NCBI GenBank assembly: GCA_904502075.1
Contig: CAJGDL010000002.1
Coordinates: 1-33,711 of the forward strand
Source: an uncultured Alistipes sp.
GTDB taxonomy: Bacteria > Bacteroidota > Bacteroidia > Bacteroidales > Rikenellaceae
Reading direction: 5' to 3'
DNA: 33,711 bases
Made by a program: the position numbers and the translations under genes. The notes beneath the pieces are model-generated. The model was not told the origin of the DNA. It did no database searches and was given only the letters and a program-made list of their open reading frames with translations. Below are positions 17,290 to 24,619 of this stretch, piece after piece. Within the stretch, counting starts at the first letter, position 1. Every line of letters starts with the position of its first letter.

Positions 17290-18208
17290 GTTGAAGGGAA
17301 CCGTTATTCGGGCCACGGGAAGTTGGTACGAAGTCTTGACCCCCGAGGGGGAGGTGGTGCGCTGCCGTATTCGCGGCCGTCTGCGCCTAAAGGGGGTACG
17401 CTCCACCAACCCCGTAGTGGTAGGCGATGTGGTATTGTGCGAAGCCGAGGAGGAGGGCGACTACGCCATCGCGGCAATCGAACCCCGCCGCAACTATGTG
17501 ATTCGTCGCGCCTCGAACCTCTCGAAGGAGTCGCATATCATCGCAGCCAACATCGATCGTGCCCTGCTCATCACCACCCTCTTTCAGCCCGAGACGGCCC
17601 GCGAATTCATCGACCGCTTCCTGATCACCTGCGAAGCCTACAAAATCCCGGTGGTGATTGCCTTGGCAAAGATCGACCTGGCCCGCACGGCTCCCGAAGC
17701 GGTGGCCGACTTCAAGGCCTGCTACGAAGGGGCAGGCTATCGCGTGATCGAACTCTCGGCTACCGAAGGCGAGGGGGTGGAGGCCGTGCGCGAATTGGTG
17801 CGCGAAGGGACCACGCTGCTCTCGGGCAACTCGGGCGTAGGAAAATCGACCCTGATCCGCGCCCTCGACCCCTCGATCGATGCCCGCACGGGGGCGATCT
17901 CGGAGAGCCACCACAAAGGCAAGCACACAACCACCTTCTCGACCATGTATCGCCTCGGATCGGGCGGCTCGATCATCGACACCCCAGGCATCAAGGGCTT
18001 TGGTCTGATCGACATCGACGGCGCCGAGTTGTGGCACTACTTTCCGGAGATGATCGGACGTGCCGGCGACTGCCGATTCTACAACTGCACCCACACCCAC
18101 GAGCCGGGATGTGCCGTGGAGGAGGCTGTCCGAGCGGGAGAGATCGCCTGGTCGCGCTACGAAAGTTACCTGAAAATCCTCGATGAAGATGACAAATACC
18201 GCAAATAG
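17279..18208 (+). CDS. rsgA: Ribosome small subunit-dependent GTPase A
   Basis: The 309-residue circularly permuted GTPase matures the 30S subunit. An OB domain (about 1-70) precedes the G domain with G4 first, then G1 (GNSGVGKST, about 183-191) and G3 (DTPG). A C-terminal zinc knuckle has Cys265, Cys270, His272/His274 and Cys278. The G4 motif, normally NKxD, reads ALAKID here: Ala130 replaces the Asn while Lys131 and Asp133 remain. Overlaps cvpA by 11 bases and the next gene by 26. Confidence 0.95.
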   Translation: MENRLKGTVIRATGSWYEVLTPEGEVVRCRIRGRLRLKGVRSTNPVVVGDVVLCEAEEEGDYAIAAIEPRRNYVIRRASNLSKESHIIAANIDRALLITTLFQPETAREFIDRFLITCEAYKIPVVIALAKIDLARTAPEAVADFKACYEGAGYRVIELSATEGEGVEAVRELVREGTTLLSGNSGVGKSTLIRALDPSIDARTGAISESHHKGKHTTTFSTMYRLGSGGSIIDTPGIKGFGLIDIDGAELWHYFPEMIGRAGDCRFYNCTHTHEPGCAVEEAVRAGEIAWSRYESYLKILDEDDKYRK

Positions 18209-18884
18209 CCGCTCCTGGTACGAGGAGCGCATCGCCTACCTTCGGGAGTTTATGACCGAAGAGCGTCGCGAGACTCTGGAGCGCGTCCTTCGCATGCGCA
18301 CCCGCTACATGACGATCCTCACCGAAAATACCTTCCACCCCCAAAATGCCTCGGCCCTGGTGCGCCACTGCGAGGCCTTCGGAGTGCAGGATCTCCACAC
18401 CGTGGAGACCCGCTGCAAGTTCAACCCCAACCTCAACATCGTACGCGGCACCGACAAGTGGATCGAACTGGTGCGCCACGAATCGACCACTGAGGCCCTC
18501 CGCTCGCTCAAGGCCGAGGGGTATCGCATCGTCGCCACCACGCCCCACCGCGAGAGCTGTACCCCCGAGACCTTCGATGTCACCAAGGGAAAGTTCGTAC
18601 TCGTCTTCGGCACCGAACATGCCGGTATCTCGGAGGAGGTGATGCAGGAGGCCGACGAGTTCCTGCGCATCCCGATGTGCGGCATGGTCGAGAGTCTCAA
18701 TGTCTCGGCCTCGGCCGCCATCCTGATCTACCAACTCTCGGAGCGAATGCGCCAACAAGTACCGCAGGCGGAGTGGCAACTCCCCGACGAGGCCTACCTC
18801 GAGACCCTCTACCGCTGGTCCTTCAGCAGTGTTCGCGATGCCGCGGGGGTGCTCGGGCGAAGATTTCCCGAGAGCGAAAAGTAA
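18183..18884 (+). CDS. trmH: tRNA (guanosine-2'-O-)-methyltransferase TrmH-type (SpoU family)
   Basis: The 233-residue SPOUT methyltransferase shows the three SpoU motifs: NASALVRHCEAFGVQDLH, VLVFGTEHAGIS, and VESLNVSASAAILIYQL. The N-terminal helical extension with ERRETLERVLRMRTRYMTILTEN fits TrmH, which 2'-O-methylates G18 of tRNA, better than the rRNA enzyme RlmB; another RNA target cannot be excluded. The start lies inside rsgA, so the two are probably translationally coupled. Confidence 0.88.
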   Translation: MKMTNTANSRSWYEERIAYLREFMTEERRETLERVLRMRTRYMTILTENTFHPQNASALVRHCEAFGVQDLHTVETRCKFNPNLNIVRGTDKWIELVRHESTTEALRSLKAEGYRIVATTPHRESCTPETFDVTKGKFVLVFGTEHAGISEEVMQEADEFLRIPMCGMVESLNVSASAAILIYQLSERMRQQVPQAEWQLPDEAYLETLYRWSFSSVRDAAGVLGRRFPESEK

Positions 18885-18889
18885 AAAAG

Positions 18890-18918
18890 AAAGCGCAAGG
18901 TTCGACCTTGCGCTTTTT
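18890..18918. terminator. Bidirectional terminator between trmH and the glycosyltransferase gene
   Basis: An 11-bp stem (AAAGCGCAAGG at 18890-18900 with CCTTGCGCTTT at 18906-18916), with a T-run on the plus strand and an A-rich flank giving Ts on the minus strand. Confidence 0.85.
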
Positions 18919-18938
18919 CTCTCTATATATAAGGCCTC

Positions 18939-20081
18939 TTAGGCTCCGATCACCCGATCGTAGAGCCGCTCCATCTGCTCGGCGATCACCTCTTTTTGGA
19001 AGCGCTCCACATATTCACGCCCACGCTCGACCATCCGACTCCGCAGGGCCTCGTCGCCCAAGATGCGCTGCACGGCCTGGGCCAACTCTTCGGGGCTGTC
19101 GGGCGAAACATAGAGGGTTTCGGGCCCACCCGCCTCCTCGAGGCACGATCCGGTGGCGGCCACCACGGGAATCCCCATATTGAGAGCCTCGATGATGGGG
19201 ATTCCAAACCCTTCGTAGCGCGAGGGGTAGACCATCACCTCGGCTCCGCCATAGATCAGCGGAAGGTCGCGATAGGCCACTTTGTGGAGCAGATGCAGAC
19301 GGTGGGTCAGCCCATGGGCTGCGGCATACTCCTCCACGCGAGTCGTGTAGGGGGTATGTCGGCCCACAGCCACCAGATGAATCTCCTCGGGCAGGTGCTC
19401 CAAGGCTTGAACAATCTCGAGCAGATTTTTCCGCTCCTCGAGCGTACCCACATTGAGCAGAAAACGCTTCGGAAGGTGGTATTTCTCGGCCGCCGAGGCG
19501 ATCTCGGCCGCCGTGTAGGGTTTCGAAAACATCTCGTCACACCCCTGGTAGATCACCTCGATCTTGCGGGGGTCGATGCCGTAAAGGCGGACAATATCGC
19601 GCTTCGTACACTCGCTCACGGCCACCACCCGGTCGGCTCGCTCACACGCCGAGCGGAATTTCCAACGATAGATCCAGCGATCCACCGGCTTATAGCAGGC
19701 GGGCAACACCTCGAAGATCAGGTCATGGATGGTTACGATGGAGCGAATCCCCCTTTCGCGTAGCCCCGTGGGGAGTTCGTTGCTCAGGCCATGAAAGAGT
19801 TCCACCCCCTCGCGCTTGAGTTGGGGTGCCATAAAGAACATGCGCCACAAGGCGCTCACCATCCGCCCCCAACGGGTATCGGGCAGGTGAGAGGAGACCC
19901 CGGGCAACGCCAAGAGTTCATCATATTCGGTGTTCTGCTTGCGCTTGGGGATGTAGAGTTGCAACCGATCTCCCGACCCCGACTCCTTGAGGGCTCGGAT
20001 GATAAAACGGCTGTAGTTGCCCAACCCCGTGCGGTTGGCATTGGCGCGCTTGGCATCATAGCCGACAACGATCTTCTTCAT
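18939..20081 (-). CDS. Family 4 glycosyltransferase
   Basis: The 380-residue GT-B fold enzyme has an N-terminal acceptor domain starting VVGYDAKRANANRTGLGNYSRF and a C-terminal nucleotide-sugar domain (about 190-360) with LNVGTLEERKNL, and the E-x7-E motif in EGFGIPIIEALNMGIPVVA. It resembles mannosyl/glucosyltransferases of capsule, lipopolysaccharide or glycolipid synthesis. No other glycan genes are adjacent, so donor and acceptor are unknown. It is a single gene with its own good promoter and a shared terminator. Confidence 0.9.
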   Translation of the reverse strand: MKKIVVGYDAKRANANRTGLGNYSRFIIRALKESGSGDRLQLYIPKRKQNTEYDELLALPGVSSHLPDTRWGRMVSALWRMFFMAPQLKREGVELFHGLSNELPTGLRERGIRSIVTIHDLIFEVLPACYKPVDRWIYRWKFRSACERADRVVAVSECTKRDIVRLYGIDPRKIEVIYQGCDEMFSKPYTAAEIASAAEKYHLPKRFLLNVGTLEERKNLLEIVQALEHLPEEIHLVAVGRHTPYTTRVEEYAAAHGLTHRLHLLHKVAYRDLPLIYGGAEVMVYPSRYEGFGIPIIEALNMGIPVVAATGSCLEEAGGPETLYVSPDSPEELAQAVQRILGDEALRSRMVERGREYVERFQKEVIAEQMERLYDRVIGA

Positions 20082-20145
20082 AAGTATTCGCTTTTAGGGT
20101 AGACGAGCAGGGGGTATCGGGGTACCACTCGCTCGTTCCAATCTT

Positions 20146-20177
20146 CAAAGGTATCGGTTTTTGAGCAATTTTTCAAA
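20146..20177 (-). promoter_or_regulatory. Near-consensus promoter of the glycosyltransferase gene
   Basis: On the minus strand: TTTG (20177-20174), a 20-base spacer, then TACCTTTG (20153-20146). The start codon lies about 65 bases downstream at 20081. Bases 20178-20390 are AT-rich and I see nothing definite in them. Confidence 0.75.
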
Positions 20178-20392
20178 TTTTGGGGAACTCTTTTCCCTCT
20201 CGAAGGTTAAAAATTCCCCTTTTTCGTCTCCAGGCCCGAAGACCGTCCTTGCCAAAAGGGAGAAAAAAGAAGGTTTGAAGAGAATTTCGGGTTTCAAATT
20301 GTAAGCAAACACACCGCCTATTGCTAAAAGTATAAGCAAAAAGGGCATATTTCAAAAAAATTGACAAATTTTGTAAAATTTTTTAGTAATTA

Positions 20393-20424
20393 TTTGGATG
20401 GTATTGATTTTCATCATACCTTTG
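20393..20424 (+). promoter_or_regulatory. Near-consensus promoter of a putative noncoding RNA
   Basis: TTTG at 20393-20396, a 20-base spacer, then TACCTTTG at 20417-20424. No credible ORF follows within 650 bases, which makes it notable. Expected transcription start is about 20430. Confidence 0.7.
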
Positions 20425-20429
20425 CAGCG

Positions 20430-20765
20430 AAGTTTTAAGGTTCATTTAGGTTAGTAGTTTTAGGTTGGTTGAGGAAATCGGCAGGTTGTAACAAAAGGTG
20501 CCACTGCGCGTGGCAGGTTTTGTTACTAAGATGGAGAGGCGGTGCTCGTCTCGCATCGAATACCTCCGATGCCCTCGCTTTTTTGTTTTCAGGCGGTAAA
20601 TTTTGCACCTCAACCCTTGGGGCGAATGGGATGTACTTGGTGTACGACCCATTCGCCCCAATTTCATGTCAGCACTAAATTTCCTCGCCGAAATAAGGGC
20701 TCGCTGTGTTAAGTAGAAACCTGCTCCTCTAAAGGGAAAAATCATTGTTTAGAGGGCCTTTTTTT
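20430..20765 (+). ncRNA. Candidate structured noncoding RNA, about 336 nt
   Basis: The locus has a strong promoter, several hairpins and a terminator, without a credible protein. Hairpin A pairs 20488-20504 with 20510-20526: nine pairs, a GG/GG internal loop, six pairs and a five-base loop. Hairpin B pairs GCATCG (20553-20558) with CGATGC (20567-20572), plus an outer GAGG/CCTC, followed by T6 (20579-20584), so it could be an internal terminator. Hairpin C pairs GGGGCGAATGGG (20619-20630) with CCCATTCGCCCC (20648-20659), with an inner GTAC/GTAC. A final hairpin (20726-20755) with T7 ends it. The 5' part repeats TTTAGGTT-like octamers. I find no tmRNA, RNase P or SRP signature. It could be one RNA, or a roughly 155-nt RNA plus read-through. 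Confidence 0.5.
20726..20765 (+). terminator. Terminator of the putative noncoding RNA
   Basis: An 8-bp stem (CCTCTAAA at 20726-20733 with TTTAGAGG at 20748-20755), a 14-base loop, GCC and a T7 run at 20759-20765. Confidence 0.7.
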
Positions 20766-20771
20766 CGGCTA

Positions 20772-20804
20772 TTGGCAAATAATCGCAAAAAATAAGTACC
20801 TTTG
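20772..20804 (+). promoter_or_regulatory. Promoter upstream of the small HTH gene
   Basis: TTGG at 20772-20775, a 21-base spacer, then TACCTTTG at 20797-20804. It implies a leader of about 280 nt before the ATG at 21094. Confidence 0.6.
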
Positions 20805-20954
20805 TAAAGAATAATCAACAAAAGAAACGAATTAAGAAGCGAAGAAAAAAAGACATAACATATAAATAAGTAGAAATATTGATTTGGCTCGATTAAATCT
20901 GGTAAATTTATTGAAATCCCAAAACAATAGGTCGAAGTTCGGTTTGTACCCATC

Positions 20955-21056
20955 AAGGGCACAGACTGCTTTGCCGTATTTGGATTTCGGGCATACCAGA
21001 GCCTTATCGAGCAAATCGGAAGCACAAAGCAGCGACTGTGTCCTTCTTTGTTGCTC
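20955..21056 (+). promoter_or_regulatory. Structured 5' leader of the HTH gene with alternative pairings
   Basis: AAGGGCACAGACTGCTTTG (20955-20973) is nearly complementary to the segment at 21025-21045 (CAAAGCAGCGACTGTGTCCTT), forming a long stem with two or three bulged bases. The same ACAAAG (21024-21029) could instead pair with CTTTGT (21046-21051), within a smaller hairpin closed by GAGCA/TGCTC. The two folds exclude each other. Whether this has regulatory meaning is inference; it may also be decayed sequence. Confidence 0.35.
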
Positions 21057-21093
21057 AAAAGCCCAAAAAGAATAATATCGAACTATTGACCCT

Positions 21094-21333
21094 ATGACAA
21101 AAAGGCATCTTGGAGCACTCATTAAAGCCGAACTCGAAACCCAGGAGAGAGGTGTCAGTTGGTTGGCGAAAAAGCTGTCGTGCGACCGCTCGAATGTCTA
21201 CCGAATCTTTCAGAAAAAGAGTTTGGACACCCAACTTTTGGCGCGCATTTCAAAAATACTCAATCGTGATTTTTTTGCCGAACTTTCTGCAACCTTCACC
21301 GAAGAGCAAGATTCGCACAACCCGCAACAATAG
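21094..21333 (+). CDS. Small helix-turn-helix protein
   Basis: The 79-residue protein is basic in its first half, with an HTH-like stretch LGALIKAELETQERGVSWLAKKLSCDRSNVYRIFQKKSLDTQLLARISKILNRDFF. Short XRE-like proteins of this type are widespread in Bacteroidales; I know of no established role. The gene sits between a long structured leader and the promoter of a secreted beta-propeller protein, and could regulate either (inference). Its stop codon lies within the first of two direct repeats placed before that promoter. Confidence 0.75.
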   Translation: MTKRHLGALIKAELETQERGVSWLAKKLSCDRSNVYRIFQKKSLDTQLLARISKILNRDFFAELSATFTEEQDSHNPQQ

Positions 21334-21355
21334 TGTGGCAAACACGCAACAATAG
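21323..21355. repeat. Direct repeats CGCAACAATAG, 22 bases apart
   Basis: Identical 11-mers at 21323-21333 and 21345-21355 start 22 bases apart, about two helical turns. They lie just upstream of the -7 box at 21382-21389. They could be operator half-sites for the neighbouring HTH protein (inference). Confidence 0.5.
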
Positions 21356-21381
21356 AACCAGAATCGGGCATCAAAAGAGCG

Positions 21382-21389
21382 TATCTTTG
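21382..21389 (+). promoter_or_regulatory. -7 box of the beta-propeller gene
   Basis: TATCTTTG matches TAnnTTTG, 21 bases before the ATG at 21411. There is no TTTG at -33, which suggests that activation may be needed. Confidence 0.55.
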
Positions 21390-21410
21390 TATTATCAAAT
21401 ACAAGAGATC

Positions 21411-22385
21411 ATGAAAAAATACCTCTTTTGTGGCATATTATGCCTCATTTGTTTTGTTGGAAATGCACAACAGGTGGATTACTCGGTGGTGTCGGTTCCC
21501 GAAGAATCGGGCATCGATTTCTTGCAGGTAACCAACTCCGGTGATTATGTCTGCATGCCGACCGTAAAACGAACTCGCCAAGGCTTCAATTGGCTTTCAA
21601 ATCGTATTATCGACATCTCGACAACGGGCACCCATATCGCCTACCTCTCCTACCGCAACGAAGCGACGAACATCTTCATCAAAGAACTTGGCAAGCAGGG
21701 TGGCTCCGTACAGCGCACCAATCGCAAAGGAATCCTCGATTTCAACTACTCACCCGACGGCAAACTGATTATCTTCAGCGAGAATCGAGGCACCAGCCAC
21801 CAAATCTTTCAAACCGATGCCAATAATGGGTATGTCTGCCGTCAAATCACCTCGGCCAACCAAGACTACTCCCCGGTCTACACCTCGGACATGAAGCAGA
21901 TCTTCTTTGCGCGCCAAGAGACAAACGGAACAAGCATTTGGGCATACAATGTGGCCAATAATTTTGTGTCGAGTTACACCAGTGGCATGAACCCTTGCCC
22001 CCTAAAGAACGAAAGCGCCTTCCTCTGTACGCGCATCAACACCGAGGGGAAGAGTGAGATCTGGAAAATCAACTACGAAACCGGTATTGAAGAGTGCATT
22101 GTCTCCGACCCCTCGCGTAGTTTTACCACCCCTTCGATTTCTCCCGACGGCCAATGGATTCTGCTGGTGGGTGAAAGTGTAATTGCTTCGGCCGATTTCA
22201 CCTACCGAAATACGGACATCTACGCCTGCCGCATGGATGGCACGGAGTTGGCCCAACTCACGTTCCATGCCGCCGACGATTTGAGCCCTGTTTGGAGCCG
22301 TGACGGAAAATATATCTACTTCATCTCTCAACGCGGAAGCGCCGAAGGGACGGCCAATATTTGGCGCATGAGTTTCCTGTATTAG
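21411..22385 (+). CDS. Secreted TolB/PD40-type beta-propeller protein
   Basis: The 324-residue protein begins with a signal peptide (MKKYLFCGILCLICFVGNAQQ, cleaved after NAQ or nearby). It then has several PD40/TolB-like blades of the pattern SPDGKLIIFSENRG, SPDGQWILLVGES and SRDGKYIYFISQRGS. Such propellers usually bind proteins or peptidoglycan-associated partners in the periplasm. The ATG at 21411 is fixed by the signal peptide. It is followed after 45 bases by an outer-membrane barrel gene, so a shared envelope role is plausible but unproven. Confidence 0.82.
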   Translation: MKKYLFCGILCLICFVGNAQQVDYSVVSVPEESGIDFLQVTNSGDYVCMPTVKRTRQGFNWLSNRIIDISTTGTHIAYLSYRNEATNIFIKELGKQGGSVQRTNRKGILDFNYSPDGKLIIFSENRGTSHQIFQTDANNGYVCRQITSANQDYSPVYTSDMKQIFFARQETNGTSIWAYNVANNFVSSYTSGMNPCPLKNESAFLCTRINTEGKSEIWKINYETGIEECIVSDPSRSFTTPSISPDGQWILLVGESVIASADFTYRNTDIYACRMDGTELAQLTFHAADDLSPVWSRDGKYIYFISQRGSAEGTANIWRMSFLY

Positions 22386-22430
22386 TCCAAAAAACCAAAC
22401 ACATAATTATTCACTCAAAAAACTACAACT

Positions 22431-23171
22431 ATGAAGAGATTTCAACTTCTTTTAACCGCATGTTTGTTGCTGATGGCAACCACAGCCTCGGCTCAATTCT
22501 CGAACACCGGTGGCTCCGGTTCGAAGAGCAAGAGTGGCTCTGTATTAAGCATGGACACCGAATCCTACAACCGCATCTATGTAGGATACAGCCCCTTTAA
22601 TGCAAAATGTAGTGATAACAATTACAAAGACCTTAAAATGAATGGTTTTACGGCCGGATACCTGCACGGATTCAGTTTGAGTGAGAAACTTCCTCTTTTC
22701 CTGGAGGTGGGTGGCAACATTCAATACTTTATGGGCAAACAAGATAGCGAAATCGTACATGATAATCTTTATATAGAGGAAACGGAATCTAAATATTCGC
22801 TTCTTTCGTTGAATATCCCAGTGAATTTGGCCTACAAACTCTCTTTTGCAGATAATACACTTGGCGTAACACCCTTTGTTGGTCTGAATTTCCGAGCAAA
22901 TTTGATGGGAAAGGGAAAAACAGAGTCTGCCTATAGGTCTCAGTCCAAGGATTGCAGTTTGTTCGACGACTCGACGGATGGAATGGGAGATGCCGCATGG
23001 AAGCGTTTCCAAGTGGGTTTCAATGCCGGTGTGAACTTGAACTACAAGGCTTTCTCTCTGGGCGTTTACTACACCGCCGACTTTATGCCTATTAGCAAAG
23101 CTAAGGTCGAGAACAAGGAGGAAAAACTTAATGTGGGCATAACCACCATTTCGCTTGGCTTCTCGTTCTAA
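22431..23171 (+). CDS. Outer-membrane beta-barrel protein
   Basis: The 246-residue protein has a signal peptide (MKRFQLLLTACLLLMATTASAQ) and alternating strands with the usual opening (YNRIYVGYSPFNAK) and a C-terminal strand ending in an aromatic residue (ITTISLGFSF). This fits small Bacteroidetes porin-like barrels of about 8-10 strands. The first 25 mature residues are Gly/Ser-rich. Codon use and base composition are AT-richer than in the flanking housekeeping genes. Function unknown; probably co-transcribed with the beta-propeller gene. Confidence 0.8.
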   Translation: MKRFQLLLTACLLLMATTASAQFSNTGGSGSKSKSGSVLSMDTESYNRIYVGYSPFNAKCSDNNYKDLKMNGFTAGYLHGFSLSEKLPLFLEVGGNIQYFMGKQDSEIVHDNLYIEETESKYSLLSLNIPVNLAYKLSFADNTLGVTPFVGLNFRANLMGKGKTESAYRSQSKDCSLFDDSTDGMGDAAWKRFQVGFNAGVNLNYKAFSLGVYYTADFMPISKAKVENKEEKLNVGITTISLGFSF

Positions 23172-23196
23172 GCCTGAAATCTCACGACCGAGATTT

Positions 23197-23233
23197 GAGC
23201 CCGCTTGGCAAATCTGCCAAGCGGGCTCTTTTT
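23197..23233 (+). terminator. Terminator after the outer-membrane barrel gene
   Basis: A perfect 14-bp stem (23197-23210 with 23215-23228), a four-base loop and a T-run. Confidence 0.9.
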
Positions 23234-23339
23234 GTCTTTATCCCTTATTTTAGGGGAGAAAAAATCCTATAAAACAGGTTATTGCCCGCCCTCGAGATGA
23301 AATTTCCTCGAAAAAAACCTCGGAATCAAAATTTTTCAC

Positions 23340-23347
23340 TAATTTTG
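23340..23347 (+). promoter_or_regulatory. -7 box of deoC
   Basis: TAATTTTG matches TAnnTTTG; the leader would be about 70 nt. No clear -33 element. Confidence 0.45.
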
Positions 23348-23422
23348 TAGACGTGGTGTGTACCTTGCCGAAAATCGGCTGCCGCCGCACACCCTAAACT
23401 TTGCGAAAAAACAACAAACACT

Positions 23423-24301
23423 ATGGAATACGCCGACAAATTACAGCAGTACGCCCCCGCCCCCACCGAGGCCGAGGTGGCACAGGAGGTAGCCCGCATC
23501 CGCGAGGCCGCCCAGCGCAACATGAACCCCGAGGTTTACAAGTTCTGCTACTCGACCATCGATCTGACGACCCTCTCGTGCAACGACTCCGTGGAGTCGG
23601 TTACGAAGTTTGCCCGTCGCGCCGTGGAGTTCTACCAGGACTTCCCCCACATCCCCAATGTGGCTTCGATCTGTGTCTACCCCTCGTTTGTCGATACGGT
23701 GGGTCTTGCCGTAGATGGCACCCCCATGCGCATCACGAGTGTCGCCGCCGGCTTCCCCGCCTCGCAGACCTTCCTCGAGGTGAAGATGCTCGAGGTGGCC
23801 ATGGCCATCGAGAACGGAGCCGACGAGGTGGATATTGTCTTGAACGTGGGCAAGATGCTCACGGGAGCCTATGACGAGGCTGCCAACGAGGTGGAGGTAA
23901 TTCGTGGCGAGATGGACGAGAGCGTGATCCTGAAGGTGATCATCGAGTCGGGAGCCCTCAAAACCCCCGAATTGATCCGCAAGGCCTCGCTGCTCTCGAT
24001 GTTTGCCGGCACCGACTTTGTGAAGACCTCGACCGGCAAGATCGACGTGGCCGCCACGCCCGAAGCCGCCGTGGTGATGTGTCAGGCCATTCGCGACTAC
24101 TACGAGAAGACGGGCCGCAAGGTGGGCTTCAAGGCCGCCGGAGGCGTACGCACCGCCGAGGATGCCGCCCTCTACTACACGATCGTCGAGGAGATCCTGG
24201 GCGAGGAGTGGCTCACCACCGACCTTTTCCGCATCGGAGCCTCGTCGGCCGCCAACAACCTGATCTCAGCGATCGAGGGAAGCCCCGTGAAGTATTTCTA
24301 A
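23423..24301 (+). CDS. deoC: Deoxyribose-phosphate aldolase
   Basis: The 292-residue TIM-barrel enzyme reversibly cleaves 2-deoxyribose 5-phosphate to glyceraldehyde 3-phosphate and acetaldehyde in deoxynucleoside catabolism. The Schiff-base lysine is Lys201 (FVKTSTGK) and the second active-site lysine is Lys237 (VGFKAAGGVRT). An N-terminal extension of about 40 residues makes it longer than the E. coli enzyme. No other deo genes are adjacent. Confidence 0.96.
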   Translation: MEYADKLQQYAPAPTEAEVAQEVARIREAAQRNMNPEVYKFCYSTIDLTTLSCNDSVESVTKFARRAVEFYQDFPHIPNVASICVYPSFVDTVGLAVDGTPMRITSVAAGFPASQTFLEVKMLEVAMAIENGADEVDIVLNVGKMLTGAYDEAANEVEVIRGEMDESVILKVIIESGALKTPELIRKASLLSMFAGTDFVKTSTGKIDVAATPEAAVVMCQAIRDYYEKTGRKVGFKAAGGVRTAEDAALYYTIVEEILGEEWLTTDLFRIGASSAANNLISAIEGSPVKYF

Positions 24302-24327
24302 CTTCTCGTCGAATCAATTGAGTAAAA

Positions 24328-24360
24328 AATGAGCAATGGGCAATCGACTCATTGCTCATT
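24328..24360. terminator. Hairpin after deoC
   Basis: An 11-bp perfect stem (AATGAGCAATG at 24328-24338 with CATTGCTCATT at 24350-24360) but only a short plus-strand T-run. It may be a weak terminator between deoC and xseB. Confidence 0.45.
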
Positions 24361-24383
24361 CTTATCCATTTCTGTAAATAACT

Positions 24384-24578
24384 ATGGCTAAAAAGAGTGA
24401 ACTCTCCTATGCGGCAGCGATGACCGAGATTGAGCAGATCCTGGGTCGCTTCCGCAACGAGGAGCTCTCGGTAGACGACCTCACCAAGGAGGTGAAGCGC
24501 GCCACGGAGCTCATCTCCCTCTGCAAAGAGCGACTATTGAAGGCCGAACAGTCGGTCAAGAAGGTGTTGGAGGAGTAA
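24384..24578 (+). CDS. xseB: Exodeoxyribonuclease VII small subunit
   Basis: The 64-residue protein matches XseB in size and pattern (YAAAMTEIEQILGRFRNEELSVDDLTKEVKRATELISLCKERLLKAEQSVKKVLEE). Several copies assemble with the catalytic XseA to degrade single-stranded DNA. xseA is not in this window, so the pair is apparently separated, unlike the common xseA-xseB arrangement; xseA could be elsewhere in the genome. Confidence 0.9.
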   Translation: MAKKSELSYAAAMTEIEQILGRFRNEELSVDDLTKEVKRATELISLCKERLLKAEQSVKKVLEE

Positions 24579-24619
24579 CCGACAATAGAGCGAAACCAGC
24601 ACAAAAAAGAAGAAAACGG

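Noticed and set aside
20469..20678. 69-residue open frame within the RNA candidate
   Set aside because: The frame is made of hairpin arms, has no protein features and ignores the structure; it is better explained as noncoding.
20430..20765. tmRNA, RNase P RNA or SRP RNA
   Set aside because: No tag-peptide frame or tRNA-like ends, no GAGGAAAGTCC core of RNase P, and no conserved SRP apical loop.
20832..21122. 96-residue minus-strand frame, possible decayed gene
   Set aside because: No family recognised; short frames occur on both strands here, and the inverted repeat explains the structure better.
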